A stretch of DNA of 64,000 nt from Muscardinus avellanarius. Taxonomy: Eukaryota; Chordata; Mammalia; Rodentia; Gliridae. Position numbers and translations under genes: made by a program. Where the stretch lies: the NCBI GenBank assembly GCA_963383645.1, contig OY726566.1, positions 93,122,029-93,186,028 of the forward strand, read 5' to 3'. Numbering within the stretch: position 1 is the stretch's first letter; every line of letters starts with the position of its first letter. Under the pieces are notes generated by a model, which was not told the origin of the DNA, searched no databases, and saw nothing but the letters and a program-made list of their open reading frames with translations. Positions 44,062 to 55,130 of the stretch are shown one piece after another.

Positions 44062-44549
44062 ATATCCCTGTTGATTTATACATCCAAACATCAACAGATG
44101 TATGATTTAGCATTTGCCCTGCACCTCTGGCTCTAGGGACTGTGTAGTTTTGTACAGAGCTTCTCGGCTGCAGTGAACCCTGTCATTGTTCTGAACAGCT
44201 GGGAATGGAGTATAGCTCATTAAGACAGGAGATGTTATCCAAGCCTCCCCTGGCATCCAGAAGGGTAGTGAATGTGTTTGCCTCCCCAGATCTAAAGTAT
44301 CCATTTCCTTACCACCTAGTGTTCTCTTGCATTTATGAAAAACTCTATTGGCCCCATTGCCTCTTTGAGTGATGAGCATGGTTTTTACCAGCTGTTCCCT
44401 TTTTATCCCAGTCTCCTTCTCTTTGGCTTTTTATTATGTTTATAGTATATGTTATTTCATTTATTTTAAAAAATAAAACTCCCATGCAATTGGTGTATAT
44501 CACTTGTTTATGTAACTAGAATATTAAGAGCAGATTTTTTTTTCCTTTT
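44062..44549. other. Unique non-coding sequence
   Basis: No repeat is recognised. The minus-strand frame at 44107-44379 has no domain. Confidence 0.4.
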
Positions 44550-44551
44550 GT

Positions 44552-44737
44552 GGTACAGGGGATTGAACTCAGGGGTAGCTATGCCCTGGTCCATTTTAAT
44601 TCTGTTTTGAAACAGGATCTCCATAGGTTGCTGAAAATCTTGCTACTTCTGAAGCTGTCCTCAAACCCACAATCCTCCTGTCTAAACCTCCCAAGTACTG
44701 GGATTACAGGCATATGCTACCATGTCTGGCTAATAGC
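44552..44737 (-). repeat. B1-dID SINE
   Basis: Reversed: 'ggtacaggggattgaactca' through 'atatgctaccatgtctggct'. Confidence 0.82.
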
Positions 44738-44922
44738 ACATATTATTTTGTATAATAAATCCCTACATAATAAAGCCTATTATGTAGACATCTGTGTTCC
44801 ATTGGGAATAAAAGCAACTTTGCCAGAGAAAAGGTTACAATTTAAGTTTATAATGCTTATCAGGGGAGTGGGTTTCTATTTGTGCATTTACTTTGTGCGT
44901 TGCTTTATTCATGTGACTTTAT

Positions 44923-45058
44923 TTGATTAAATCCCTGAGGCATAAGTGGTATCATCCATTTTATTGACAAGTCACTAAGCTTCAGAAAGACAGAAGGAAA
45001 ACAAAAATCGACTTAGCAATTTCAGAGCAGGGATTCATCCCTGAGTCTTTTCAGCCTT
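44923..45058 (-). repeat. MIR SINE fragment
   Basis: Reversed MIR: 'atccattttattgacaagtc', then 'cttagcaatttcagagcagg' and 'gattcatccctgagtctttt'. Confidence 0.65.
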
Positions 45059-45354
45059 GTCATCTCTGTCTACTACTTTTGAAACCTGTTGTTGGGGTAT
45101 ATAAATTCAGATTTCTACGTTCAGCTTCCTGTGGCATCATTGCTTACGTGGCATGATTATTTGTTCAGGACAAAAGAAAAACAGAGGAATCATGTTAAAA
45201 ACAACACGTTCATGTGGAGATGTGGATCATATCTAGGTGATCATTTTTCCATTTGCAGGATTATTCAGTCTTTGTACAAGAGATAGACAAGGCTGATCAG
45301 TCAGAGCAACCTGGATGACCAACCTCTACATTAACAATGCTGGACGAATGCACC

Positions 45355-45490
45355 GTGATCTACCATCTTACGTGCATTATTCCATTTAATTCTCTGGGTG
45401 GTGCTGGAATAGATAGAGCAGTTATGTAACATGCCCAAAGCCACGTCGCCTTCAGGTATTCAGATGGAGCCACACAGTCATCTGATTTCA
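45355..45490 (-). repeat. MIR SINE fragment
   Basis: 'attattccatttaattctct', then 'gttatgtaacatgcccaaag' and 'ccacgtcgcc', in reversed MIR order. Diverged. Confidence 0.55.
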
Positions 45491-46216
45491 TTGCTCATGC
45501 TGGAAATCACTGTGCTGACCCCGCCGAGGAACGGCAGGTTAGCAATAGGGCTTCGTGTGATGCATTAACCAGGAAAAAGAGAGGTAAGTTACTTGGACAC
45601 TTGAACGTTTTCTTTTCCCATCAGCAATATAGACTATTAAGAAAATTGGCATTCTTGTATCCAATCAGATGCTAATCTCCTAAGGAGAAATTAATAAAAA
45701 CTTACTTTGTGTACTTTTTAAAATTAACCACCAAAAGCTGATAATGTGATTTCTAAATTACTCATAATAGGTACAAGTGGAAGGAACTGAGGGGGTTGAG
45801 AATTTAAGGCCTGGCAGAGAAAGGCTAGAGCTTTACACAGACCTGGCTTTGTCGGCTGGAGGGAGCTGAAGGATCCCACCCATGTTGCATGCCAAGACAT
45901 GTGTGAGGGAAGAGGGAGTGATTTCACTGTGTTGGTACATTAACTGCGTATCCTTGAGTGCAGGAGGGGCTTCGCCTTATATTATGTTTTTCTAGTTAAA
46001 GCATCTCTAAGATATTTGATATCTCTTCTGCCATGGCAAGACTCATGAGGCAGGACTTAATAGAGTCTGACATCAGCGAACATGTGGATGATGTAATGAA
46101 CATTTCTCAGTATGCGTGCACTTACAGATACTTGGTGATATACTTATGTTTTGTAGGAATGCAAAAATCTAGAAAAAGGACAAAATTAAACTTCTAATAA
46201 GGAAAAAAAATTATTT
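45491..46216. other. Unique non-coding sequence
   Basis: Nothing recognised. Confidence 0.4.
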
Positions 46217-46231
46217 AAAACAAGAGCTTAG

Positions 46232-46461
46232 CCAGGTGTGGTGAAGCACGCTTGTAATCCCTGAGTTTGGGAGGTGGAGACAGGAGGATCCTGCAGGTTC
46301 GAAGACAGCCTCTCTGACTTAGGAGACCCTGTTTCCAAATTAAAAAAAAAAAAATCTATATCTATCTATCTATCTATCTATCTATCTGGGAGTATAGCCC
46401 GGAGGTAGAAGGGTTCCATTCCCAGCACCACCAAAAAATAAATAAATTAATTAATTAAAAT
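46232..46461 (+). mobile_element. Compact B1-dID SINE with internal (TATC)n and 15-bp target duplication
   Basis: A perfect direct repeat, 'aaaacaagagcttag', lies at 46217-46231 and 46462-46476. A run of TATC units (46355-46387) has replaced the junction between the A-rich linker and 'tctgggag' of the right part. The tail is AAAT/AATT. Confidence 0.9.
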
Positions 46462-46481
46462 AAAACAAGAGCTTAGTTATT

Positions 46482-46690
46482 GCTGGGTGTGTTGGCACAC
46501 GCTTGTAATCCCAGCATTTGGGAGGCTGAAACCGGAGGATTGTGGTTCATGGACAGCCTCAGCTACTTAGTGAGGCCCTCTGCAACTTAGACCCTGTTTC
46601 AATATAAAGAATAAAAATAGGGCAGGGGGTATGACTCAGAGTTCAAATGCCCCTGGGTTCCATCCCCAGACCTGGGGAAAAAAAAAAAGC
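46482..46690 (+). repeat. B1-dID SINE
   Basis: 'gctgggtgtgttggcacacg' to 'cctgggttccatccccagac', with an A-tail. The flanks 'agcttagttatt' and 'agcttaattatc' look like a diverged target duplication. Confidence 0.88.
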
Positions 46691-46699
46691 TTAATTATC

Positions 46700-47124
46700 A
46701 TTACTATTCATTTCTTTTAAATTTTAGTTGACAATTATTTTTATGTGAAATGGTATCTTTCTTATATTTTATTATCTATAGATGGACCTATAAGGATTTT
46801 CCTATTTCAACTCATAAAGCACATTCTACCACTGGTATTTTATAGAATCTAACCACCCATATAGAAGAGAATCAGTGTTCTATTATTAATTTTGTAAATA
46901 ATTTTATGTGTACATTTTAAATCTATAAGAGTCTACTATGGATTCATTAATTGAATTTGTAATTTATTTTAAAATTCTGACAAGAATTTGAAAACTAGAG
47001 GAGAAACAAAAGAACATTATAATAAAACCAAGAAAGGTTTTGGCTGTTATTAGGGCTGTGGCACTGCCATTTCTTTTTTTAGACCTGTGTAAGGATTGAA
47101 AGCAGCTCACCAAACTTACAGTGA
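46700..47124. other. Unique non-coding sequence
   Basis: AT-rich, nothing recognised. Confidence 0.4.
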
Positions 47125-47141
47125 AAAGTTATGAGTAAACC

Positions 47142-47326
47142 CCAGGCATGGTGGCGCAAGCTTGTAATCCCCGCACTTGTGAGGTGGAGACAGGAGGATT
47201 GCTCAGGTTCAAAGCCAGGCTTGCTGGCTTAAGAGACCCTGTTTCCAAATAAAATATAAATAGGTCTGGGAGTATAGCCTGGAGGTAGAAGGATTCCAAC
47301 CCCAGTACCACAAAAAAAAAAAAAAA
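47142..47326 (+). repeat. Compact B1-dID SINE
   Basis: 'caggcatggtggcgcaagct' to 'gattccaaccccagtaccac', plus poly(A). The flanks are 'aaaagttatgag' and 'aaaagttacgag', a near-perfect target duplication. Confidence 0.88.
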
Positions 47327-47357
47327 AAAAAGTTACGAGAAAAAGAAAAAAAGACAT

Positions 47358-47775
47358 GGCCAGGCATGGTGATGCACGCTTAAATTCTGACCCATGCAGG
47401 GCATGGTGGTGCAGGCTTGTAATCCCCATGCTTGGGAGGCAGAGACAAGAGGATTGTGCAGGTTTGATGCCAGCCCGCTGCCTTAGAGACCTTGTTTCCG
47501 CATGAAAAAGTAGAAAACTGGATCTGGGAGTGTAGCCTGGAGTTAGAAGAGTTTTCAGGAACCCCAGTACCACCAAAAATAAATAAATAAATAACAAATA
47601 AATAAATCTTGACCCATGGGAGGCTGAGATAGGATTGAAGCTCAAGACTAGTCTCTGTAACGTATTGAGGCTCTCAGCAACTTAGTGAGACCCTGTTTAA
47701 AAAAAAAATAGGGTTCGAGGTATACCTCTGAGGTATGATGCCCATGGGTTCAATTTCCAGAACCACACACAAAAA
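47358..47775 (+). repeat. B1-dID SINE split by a nested SINE
   Basis: The first ~38 bp ('ggccaggcatggtgatgcac') is separated from the rest, which resumes at 47619 ('gaggctgagataggattgaa...gcccatgggttcaatttcca'). Confidence 0.82.
47397..47603 (+). mobile_element. Nested compact B1-dID SINE
   Basis: Complete: 'cagggcatggtggtgcaggc' to 'caggaaccccagtaccacca', with an AAAT tail. The flanks 'aaattctgacccatg' (47382-47396) and 'aaatcttgacccatg' (47604-47618) are a 15-bp target duplication with two differences. Confidence 0.87.
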
Positions 47776-49929
47776 ATATATATATAAAGGCATAAAATGG
47801 TCCTTGTTTTATGAAAAATATAAAAGTCTTTAGGGACATGAATTCTTCTTGGAGTTGTGGTTGAGAATTCAGTTGTTCTGTTTCTTTGTAGTGAACCTGA
47901 CTTTAGATAGTATGATAATTTTTTATTGAAAAACTTGCTATTGAATTACTTTGGGAAATTAGTTTTGGGAAAGAGAGCCCTGGTAGACTCCTGAGCATCT
48001 AATACTTGTTATTTCTACTTTTGGAGAACCTCGTTTCTTCAAAAAATATGATGAATTTTTTTTTTCCTTGTTAGACAGACCTTGACTTTTTCACTGTGAT
48101 CTGTTAGCCATGACCCATCGTAATTTAGTAAGTTAGAAAAATAAAAGGAGGGGTGGCTTGGATTGGCACAATTTGCAAAAGTGGGTTTCAGTGACAATCC
48201 TTTTGACGGCCAATGGCTCCTTCCACTATGGAGAGAGAGGGGCAGATTGACTGCACTGACCAAGAAGTGATGCTTACTGTTATAGGGAATTTGTTTTCAT
48301 GAGGACTGAGTGCTTTTTGTATGTGGTGTTGTGGCAGTGACTTAATGACAGAAAACAAATTGCAAAGCTAAATGAAAACATTGTTCTGGGAGAAAGGCTA
48401 CTAGTAATACACTTTTCTTCTAAAATTGAATGGGACTTTGGAGTGGCCAGGTTAAAAATTGGCCACGTCTAGTGTTATGTTTGGAGACCGTGTTATATTT
48501 TGAACCTTAGCAGAAGGAAAATTAAAAAAAGACAAAATTATTTACTCCAATATAAATTTGTTTGTAGGCATCCTTAATTGACATATTTAGCAGCAGTAAG
48601 GTAATTCAGATAATTTTAGAGAATTTACTTTCGAGAATGAATTTCAGTAAAGGATAATTTAGACAATTATATTATGCATGAGAAATGACTATTTACTAAA
48701 AAGAGAGTAAGGTTACTAATGATAGTGAAAGTTTCAAACAAGAGATTCTCTCTAAATATAGTCTGTTGTCTGAGATTTCAGGGTGAAAATTACATGGATG
48801 GAGCATGACCCAGAAACAGCCCTGTCAATGATTGCTACTGGGAATACAGTAATTGAAGATTTGCCTGTGTTGATTGACTTTCAGTATCTGATTACAGAAG
48901 CTCTGAGCAGTGTGTCTTGTCCTTTTATCTCCTTTGTTACCTCTCTTCAGAAATGCTTGTAAAATATGTGTGCTTTATCTATAGATTTTTGGATTCTTAG
49001 AAGACCACTTATCTATTTCCGTGTAGTGTTTACCAGGAGAATATTTTAATCAATGTCAATATTAACATGCAAAAGCTGAGTTAAAATGTACCAAAATCCT
49101 GAGACTAATTTCCTTGGCATATGATGTACTTATTTATTCATTGCAGAACCTCATCTATGTGAATGTTCAAGTTGAAATTATTCTTGACCTTGGGTGCTAA
49201 AATGACAGCCTATGCCAGGGCAGTGTAGCTTTGTCGTGACAACTCTCTTATAATGATTCATTGGTGCAGATTGATGTTTTGCAAAAATCTCTCTTTAAGA
49301 ACTAAATTCAATACTGTCAACCCTGAGAATCTGGTCACTTTATTTAGATCTTAACAGAGGCAAAATATATGAATGGACTTCTGTTTTTAAAAAAAGAACG
49401 TCGTTGTGGTATTCTACTGTATGCCAGCTCTGGAAGCAGCCTGCATAGTGTGAATTATTTATGGTCAACATCTTGAGATAGGTTTTCAGCATTATCTTTG
49501 AAACCTACGGTAGTGCCAGAGCTGGATGTGCCATCTCTGGACATTATTTCTGGGAATGCCCTTTTTGTTTTATTGGAACTGAACTGCCAGAGACATTGGT
49601 AGATGGGCTGTGTAAAGTAGATTGGAAAATATAAATATTTCTTACTGTACGGAAGGACATTTTCGCTCCTACAGACTGGTTCGGTGACTTTTCTATTTTC
49701 CCTCTTTTGTGTTACTCTGTTGATTTGGTCTCAATGGCATGGGAGTAAGAGGTAAAATAGGGAAGGGAAGGAATGTTAGGGCTTGTCCCAAAGGCTGTGG
49801 GTAATACATGTAACTCAGTCTTAGCAAATTACTCAGTGAGGCAGTCCACATATCATTTGAGAATCTGTTTTCTAAATTACTCAGCTTAGATCAAAGAATT
49901 TTATTTTAGCTCTAATAAGTACTTAGTTT
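47776..49929. other. Unique non-coding sequence
   Basis: About 2 kb with no recognised interspersed repeat beyond a short TA run at 47779-47787. No exon is recognised. Confidence 0.42.
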
Positions 49930-51130
49930 GTTTCTAGTGTGCCCTATATTTTCATAATCAACCACAGCTTCTACCTTTTGGCATTTTGTTTCACTCAGCA
50001 CATTGGCTCTGCGTGTTCATGTTTTTATTGCCATTGTTGATTTAGCACAGAATTTGATTAATGACTACATACATTTTAAACGAAGTTGCATTGAAATGTA
50101 TATTTGTTCAAATTCAGGACTAATCAGTAAACGTATGTCTTTGGTGTTTCCTTTCTGTTGCACAGATGCACGTCTGGCTACAGTTGTTTTCAGAACCCCC
50201 CATTTTGTCCTAGGTCGAAGAACCTTAGCTAATTTTAATCAACCCCGAGCTGTCATTTCTGTTCATCACTGTCACATTAACATCACTCCTGTTCATCACT
50301 GTCACATTAGCAGCAAATCTGGACTCGCTGATTAGTAAAGTGGATGGAAATCACAGCTCTGTGTGTGTCCAAATAGCGACTCATCAGCAAGGCTTGTGAT
50401 GGGGTCTGATGGTTTAATGCAGGCCTTAATCAAGGGCTGAGAAATGTTTTCTCTGCAGTTTAACCTAGTAGCATTGAATTACATTAACATGTATATACAC
50501 TCGCATCCACATACACACACAGGAGCAGCGTATGTCAATGTTCAAAGTCAATCAGGCCAAATCAAACAAAAGAGGAAAATAAATAGACTTTGCTGGTACT
50601 TCTCGTGTTACTTTATTTCAGCCAACATAAACAGCACATTTACCTTTGCTCTCATGGAGTCACTCAACTCCTGCTGAAGAACTACTTGATTGATAATATC
50701 CTATCTTTGTGGTCAGGGACTGAAAGTGTATGGGGCGAACTGGACAGGTTTTGTTTGGAGCCAACACTCTCCCGCGTGGCGATAGTTGCTTGATTCTCAG
50801 GGACTCGCACGCAGCGCTGTCAAGCAATCTGGAAATCGTGTGCATATTAGGCAGAGTATGAAGAGAGTGAAGAAGTCATTATTTGGAGATAGGATGGGCC
50901 CTATTATGGGTATCTCTGCTCAAGCACATGAAATGCCTATATTTTTATTTTTCGAAACAATTTGTGTCTGTGTGTCACACTCAATGCTTCGTATTGATTG
51001 CCCAGCGAACTCAGCCATTTTTCTATCTCAGTGTTTCATAATATGCGTGTGTTCCAGTCTCAGATCTCCTCCTTGTCCAAGGTGGGTATTTGAATTCCTG
51101 CCGTCATATTCCAATATTAGCCCGTAGGAA
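49930..51130. promoter_or_regulatory. Possible conserved non-coding block
   Basis: About 1.2 kb of repeat-free, compositionally even sequence. It contains an intriguing 21-bp exact repeat, 'ctgttcatcactgtcacatt' plus one base, at 50259-50279 and 50289-50309. Several overlapping frames of 60-113 codons occur on both strands, as expected where TA-rich stops are rare, and none has a recognisable domain. The regulatory call is inferred from texture only. Confidence 0.3.
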
Positions 51131-51718
51131 GTAGGCAGGGAAAGAACAGGGCATAATTCTCTCTCCAGAAGGAACACGCACTAGCATCCTTTTACACTTA
51201 ATTGGCTAGAACATTATTATGGGAACATAATTAGATGCAAAGAAGAATGAGAAATGTAGTGTATCTTGCCACCCTTGTGCCTAGAAGGGGAGGATAAATA
51301 TTTGAGAAGAACTAGCAGTCTCTGCCATTTTGGTTCATGTGAGATGTGCTGTATCCTTAGCTATAGTGTCAGGAAATCAAGCCCTTCCTTTTTACAGCAT
51401 TCCTGTGCTCTTCATTCATAGGGGCACACCATTTATGGAAACAGAATACCACTTCACTCTTCCGTTCCTTTTCTCCCCAAGAGATGCATGCCTTTTCCAG
51501 TCAGACTCTTTCTTTCTTTCTGACCCAGCCACCATGGTCAGTGGCTGTGGCATTCGCTCACAGATCTAGAAGAATGCCATAGCAGAAGTTATCCTCTGGG
51601 TTTTTCTGAAAATAGCCCAAAGTCCAGACTGTGGGCTTTAATATTGTCTTCAACCAAACCAGAAGAATGATGGTGTAGTTGTATAGTATTCATTTCATTT
51701 TTACCTAAAACTATGCAG

Positions 51719-51720
<2 letters not shown>
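51131..51720. other. Unique non-coding sequence
   Basis: No repeat or exon is recognised. Confidence 0.4.

Positions 51721-51721
<1 letters not shown>

Positions 51722-51778
<57 letters not shown>
51722..51778. repeat. (CT)n microsatellite
   Basis: About 28 uninterrupted CT units at the tail side of the reversed SINE that follows. Confidence 0.95.
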
Positions 51779-51780
<2 letters not shown>

Positions 51781-51786
51781 ATATGC

Positions 51787-52028
51787 ATGCTACTGGGATT
51801 GAACCCAAGGGTGTTCTACCTTATATCTATCTATCTACATATCTATATCTATATCTATCTATCTATCTATCATCTATATCCAGCCCTATTTTGTTTATTT
51901 TTGAAATAGGGTCTCATTAAGTTGCAGAGGGCTTTTCCAATCTTCAGAGGCTGGCCTCGAACTTGTGATCCTGCTGTCTCAGCCTGCCACAGATTGAGAT
52001 CATGGGTGCACATCACTTCACTGAGCTT
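51787..52028 (-). repeat. B1-dID SINE with internal (ATCT)n
   Basis: Reversed ID part ('actgggattgaacccaaggg'), then a tetranucleotide ATCT expansion at about 51823-51880, then 'ccagccctattttgtttatt' and the reversed B1 part ('tgtgatcctgctgtctcagc'). Confidence 0.8.
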
Positions 52029-52224
52029 CGTGTCTTAAATATAGTGCCTAGCATCCCATTTCACCATGTTGAAGGTGTAGTTGTAAAATGTCTTACCTAT
52101 CCATGACAGCAGCCCATACTTTGGGTGCATTTTGCCTTAATTTATAAATAAATGTCACCTTTGCTCAGTAGTAACAACTACAACAATTTCCCCTGCTTTT
52201 CTTCCCATATACTTTATTGTGGTT

Positions 52225-52350
52225 GATGGATATGTGAGGCCATAAGGATATTTTCATTTTAACAGATAAGGCAGCTGGGTTTTAGAGTTTAGGTTTCTTG
52301 TCCAATGTTGTATAATTTCTAAGCAGCAGGTCCAAGGCTCAAACTCCCCA
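52225..52350 (-). repeat. MIR SINE fragment
   Basis: Reversed MIR: 'cattttaacagataaggcag', then 'ttcttgtccaatgttgtata' and 'caggtccaaggctcaaactc'. Confidence 0.6.
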
Positions 52351-53350
52351 AATGTTTGAAATTTAAACTCACTTCCTTTTCTGCTAGGGCCCAAGAGCTG
52401 GAAAATAGGAGCTTTCTTGCACTTACCACACACTGGGGCTCTTCAGTCTCCCTGCCCTGCCTCTTCAGAATGGCCGGGCATCCTTCATGGGACAAGTCCG
52501 TTTCCACCCGAGCTTCAGCTGCCCACGTGCCATTTTCCTTTTTGTGCTGTTTCATTTTCTCCTCATCCATAGCTTTAGTGAACATCCTTCTGTCCTTTAT
52601 CTCTAGACTCTTCTTTTCTTGATTAAATTTATAACATTAAAAATGCTGTGTCCCTGCTCTAAAAGACTTAATATCTCTTTTGGGTTACATAATATATGTA
52701 TGAAGAAAGGATCATATTTGTCTCCTTGAAAGGTGTGTGTGTTAGTCTTTTTATAGTATACTTTTAATAAAAACTGAATCTCATCTGCCATACTCTATTT
52801 TGAAAACATTTCTTTAATTTTTTTTCCTTCAACTTTTACCCATGTACCTATGGTATGTTTAATACTCTGATTTTCTCTACAATTTTATATTTACACACAC
52901 ATACACACCACACACACACACACACAAACACACACACTTTATATCATCTTATGATTACAAAGAGTGGGCTGGAGACAGTGGCAGTGGGCTCCCCCCGCCC
53001 TGCCCTGCCCTGAGTGGATGTGGGGAAAGTGTTCTTTATTCTGCCCTGCTTCAGCACTACGATGCTTTCTTTAGGCAAGATAATTTTTTTCTCTCTTAGG
53101 ATCTTCAGCTTGTATTGGACACATCTTTCTGTATCTCATTTTGTCCCTAACTTTACCACCCTGGCTGTATTTTCCCATTTTGCATATTGTCGATGTCTGA
53201 ACTGTAAAAGGATCTCAAATTATGAACTTAGGAATGAACTTTCTTTGGCCAGACTGACTTCACAGAGCTGCCGTTCTCCGTCGCAGTGTATTCTGCAGTG
53301 ATTTAAATGAAAACAAGCTATCTTCATACCTGTTAAGGACAGATATTAAG
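52351..53350. other. Unique sequence with a CA repeat
   Basis: An imperfect (CA)n lies at 52892-52937. A short C-rich pentamer repeat (CCCTG units) lies near 52990-53012. The complementary frames at 52319-52622 have no recognisable domain. Confidence 0.42.
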
Positions 53351-53355
53351 AAAGG

Positions 53356-53565
53356 GAATCCAGGCATTGGAGGCACACACCTATAATTTCAGTACTTGAG
53401 AGGCTGAGACAGGAGAATCAATTGTTTGAGGACAACCTCAGCAATTTAGCAAGACTCTCAGCAAGGTAGCAAGACCTTGTTTCAAAATTAAAAATAAATA
53501 AATAAAATTGCTGGGGTGTAGCTGAGAGTTAGAATGCCCTTAGTTTCAATCCCTAGTATAAAAAC
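53356..53565 (+). repeat. B1-dID SINE
   Basis: 'gaatccaggcattggaggca' to 'cccttagtttcaatccctag', with an AAAT-rich linker. Moderately diverged. Confidence 0.8.
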
Positions 53566-53569
53566 AAAA

Positions 53570-54555
53570 ACAAAACCATAAGAAATGGCATTTATCCCTG
53601 ATGTAGATTCTCTCTAAAGCTCAGTGTAGGTTGGTTGATTTACTGATTTTAAAGGTTTTGGGGTTTGTTTAGTTTTTCCCTTTTTGATGTGTTAGAGCAG
53701 TTCCCAAGTGCAGGAAAAAAAATTGTAGTATACTTTTATAAGCCCCAAAACTGTCCCAGGTCTCATCATGAATTTAGTGGATTTTTGTAGTCTTTAGAAA
53801 GTAGTTCATTGCTCTGCGAAGTCTATCAATCCTTGGACCTGAGGCTTTCTAGCATTATCTTACTAAGGGAATTTGTTGACTGTCTACCAAAAGACTCTAA
53901 GGAGGCATGCCTTAGGGGAAGATCTGCTGTAGAGGTAATGGGTTCACTGTTGGTAATCTCACTGTAGGTAATCTCTTCCTTCTTGCTTGTGACTCTGTGA
54001 CAATTCTGTAATTCAGGTATATATAAAAATCACTAGCAGCCACCTCTAAAACCTGGGAGGATCATTTAGCTATTTCCCGTCAGTGGTTTTGAGCACTTTA
54101 GAAGGAAGCCATTTGATAAACATCAGGCTTTTCTGTTGTTGTTGCTATTGCTATTACTTGTTGTCATTTATGTAGCACCTGTTTCACTAATGCAATTGCT
54201 TATAGGAGCTGCAATTTGCTCCTGATGGCTACTTTTGTCATTATCTAATCTATGGTAAACTACATGTCATCTAAATGTTGCCATTGGGTTCTTTTGCCTT
54301 GAAATTGCAGCCCTAGAATACTGTTCCAGTCCCATTTGTCATGAACCCCTAATGGAAATTTCTTAGGAACATATGGTACCAGGTGTCCAGGAAAAGAAAG
54401 CATTAAAAAACATTGGACCTCCAACTGATTCCCCCCCTCCTGGTCCTTATTACCTTGGAAAACTATTAAAAGAACATTAGTGAGTTTTCCATGCGCAGCT
54501 CCATTTATATAACCAATTGCTAAATTTCTAAGTTCCCATTTTATTCACTTCCAAA
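53570..54555. other. Unique non-coding sequence
   Basis: No repeat or exon is recognised. Confidence 0.4.
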
Positions 54556-55130
54556 TTTACAAACTATTTCCAAATCTGGGGTCTGATTTACTAATGCATA
54601 GCGCTTTGAATATATGCGTGTGTATGCCTTCTTGGTAAATTGTTATTCCTTCCTTGTTTAAAAGCTTTCGGTCTCTTATTCTGAAAAATTTCTGCCCGCA
54701 GTCATCAGTTGGCATGTTAGAGAACAATACATCGACCTGATAGACTTTGCCGGTTTCACTTGCAAAAGCTAATAGCTTCCCATTATAAGCAGAGACAGAC
54801 TTTGTTACCCAGGCATGTTTATTAATTTTCTATTTACTTCTCATCAAAAACCCTAAAAAATATTTTGTTTTGAAATTTGGAATCTTTTGATGTGTGAGGT
54901 ATTTTTACACAATGAATCAAAGCGCTCCTTGCTAGCTAATTCCCCTTTCCTGACATTATTAACAATTTTTAAATTCTGGGAACATGAAAGGCTTCACACT
55001 AAAATAGGTTACAATAAGGAAAATTGTGGCTCGTCTTTTGAATATTTATGTCTACATGAAATTATTTCTGAGGCAGAGTATGTTTTTGAGTCATTCACAT
55101 TCGTAATCGATTCTACTTAGGTTCAATTAG
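54556..55130. promoter_or_regulatory. Possible conserved non-coding element
   Basis: Repeat-free, with mixed motifs such as 'gagaacaatacatcgacctg' and 'aggcatgtttattaattttc'. The forkhead-like TGTTTA and SOX-like ACAAT cores are close together. Inferred from texture only. Confidence 0.27.

Noticed and set aside
47229..47645. 138-codon minus-strand frame
   Set aside because: It runs across antisense SINE sequence; many SINE-derived frames share the same wording.
50003..50335. Possible exon after 'ttctgttgcacag' near 50166
   Set aside because: An acceptor-like site exists, but there is no matching donor, no domain, and the repeat at 50259 argues for non-coding DNA.
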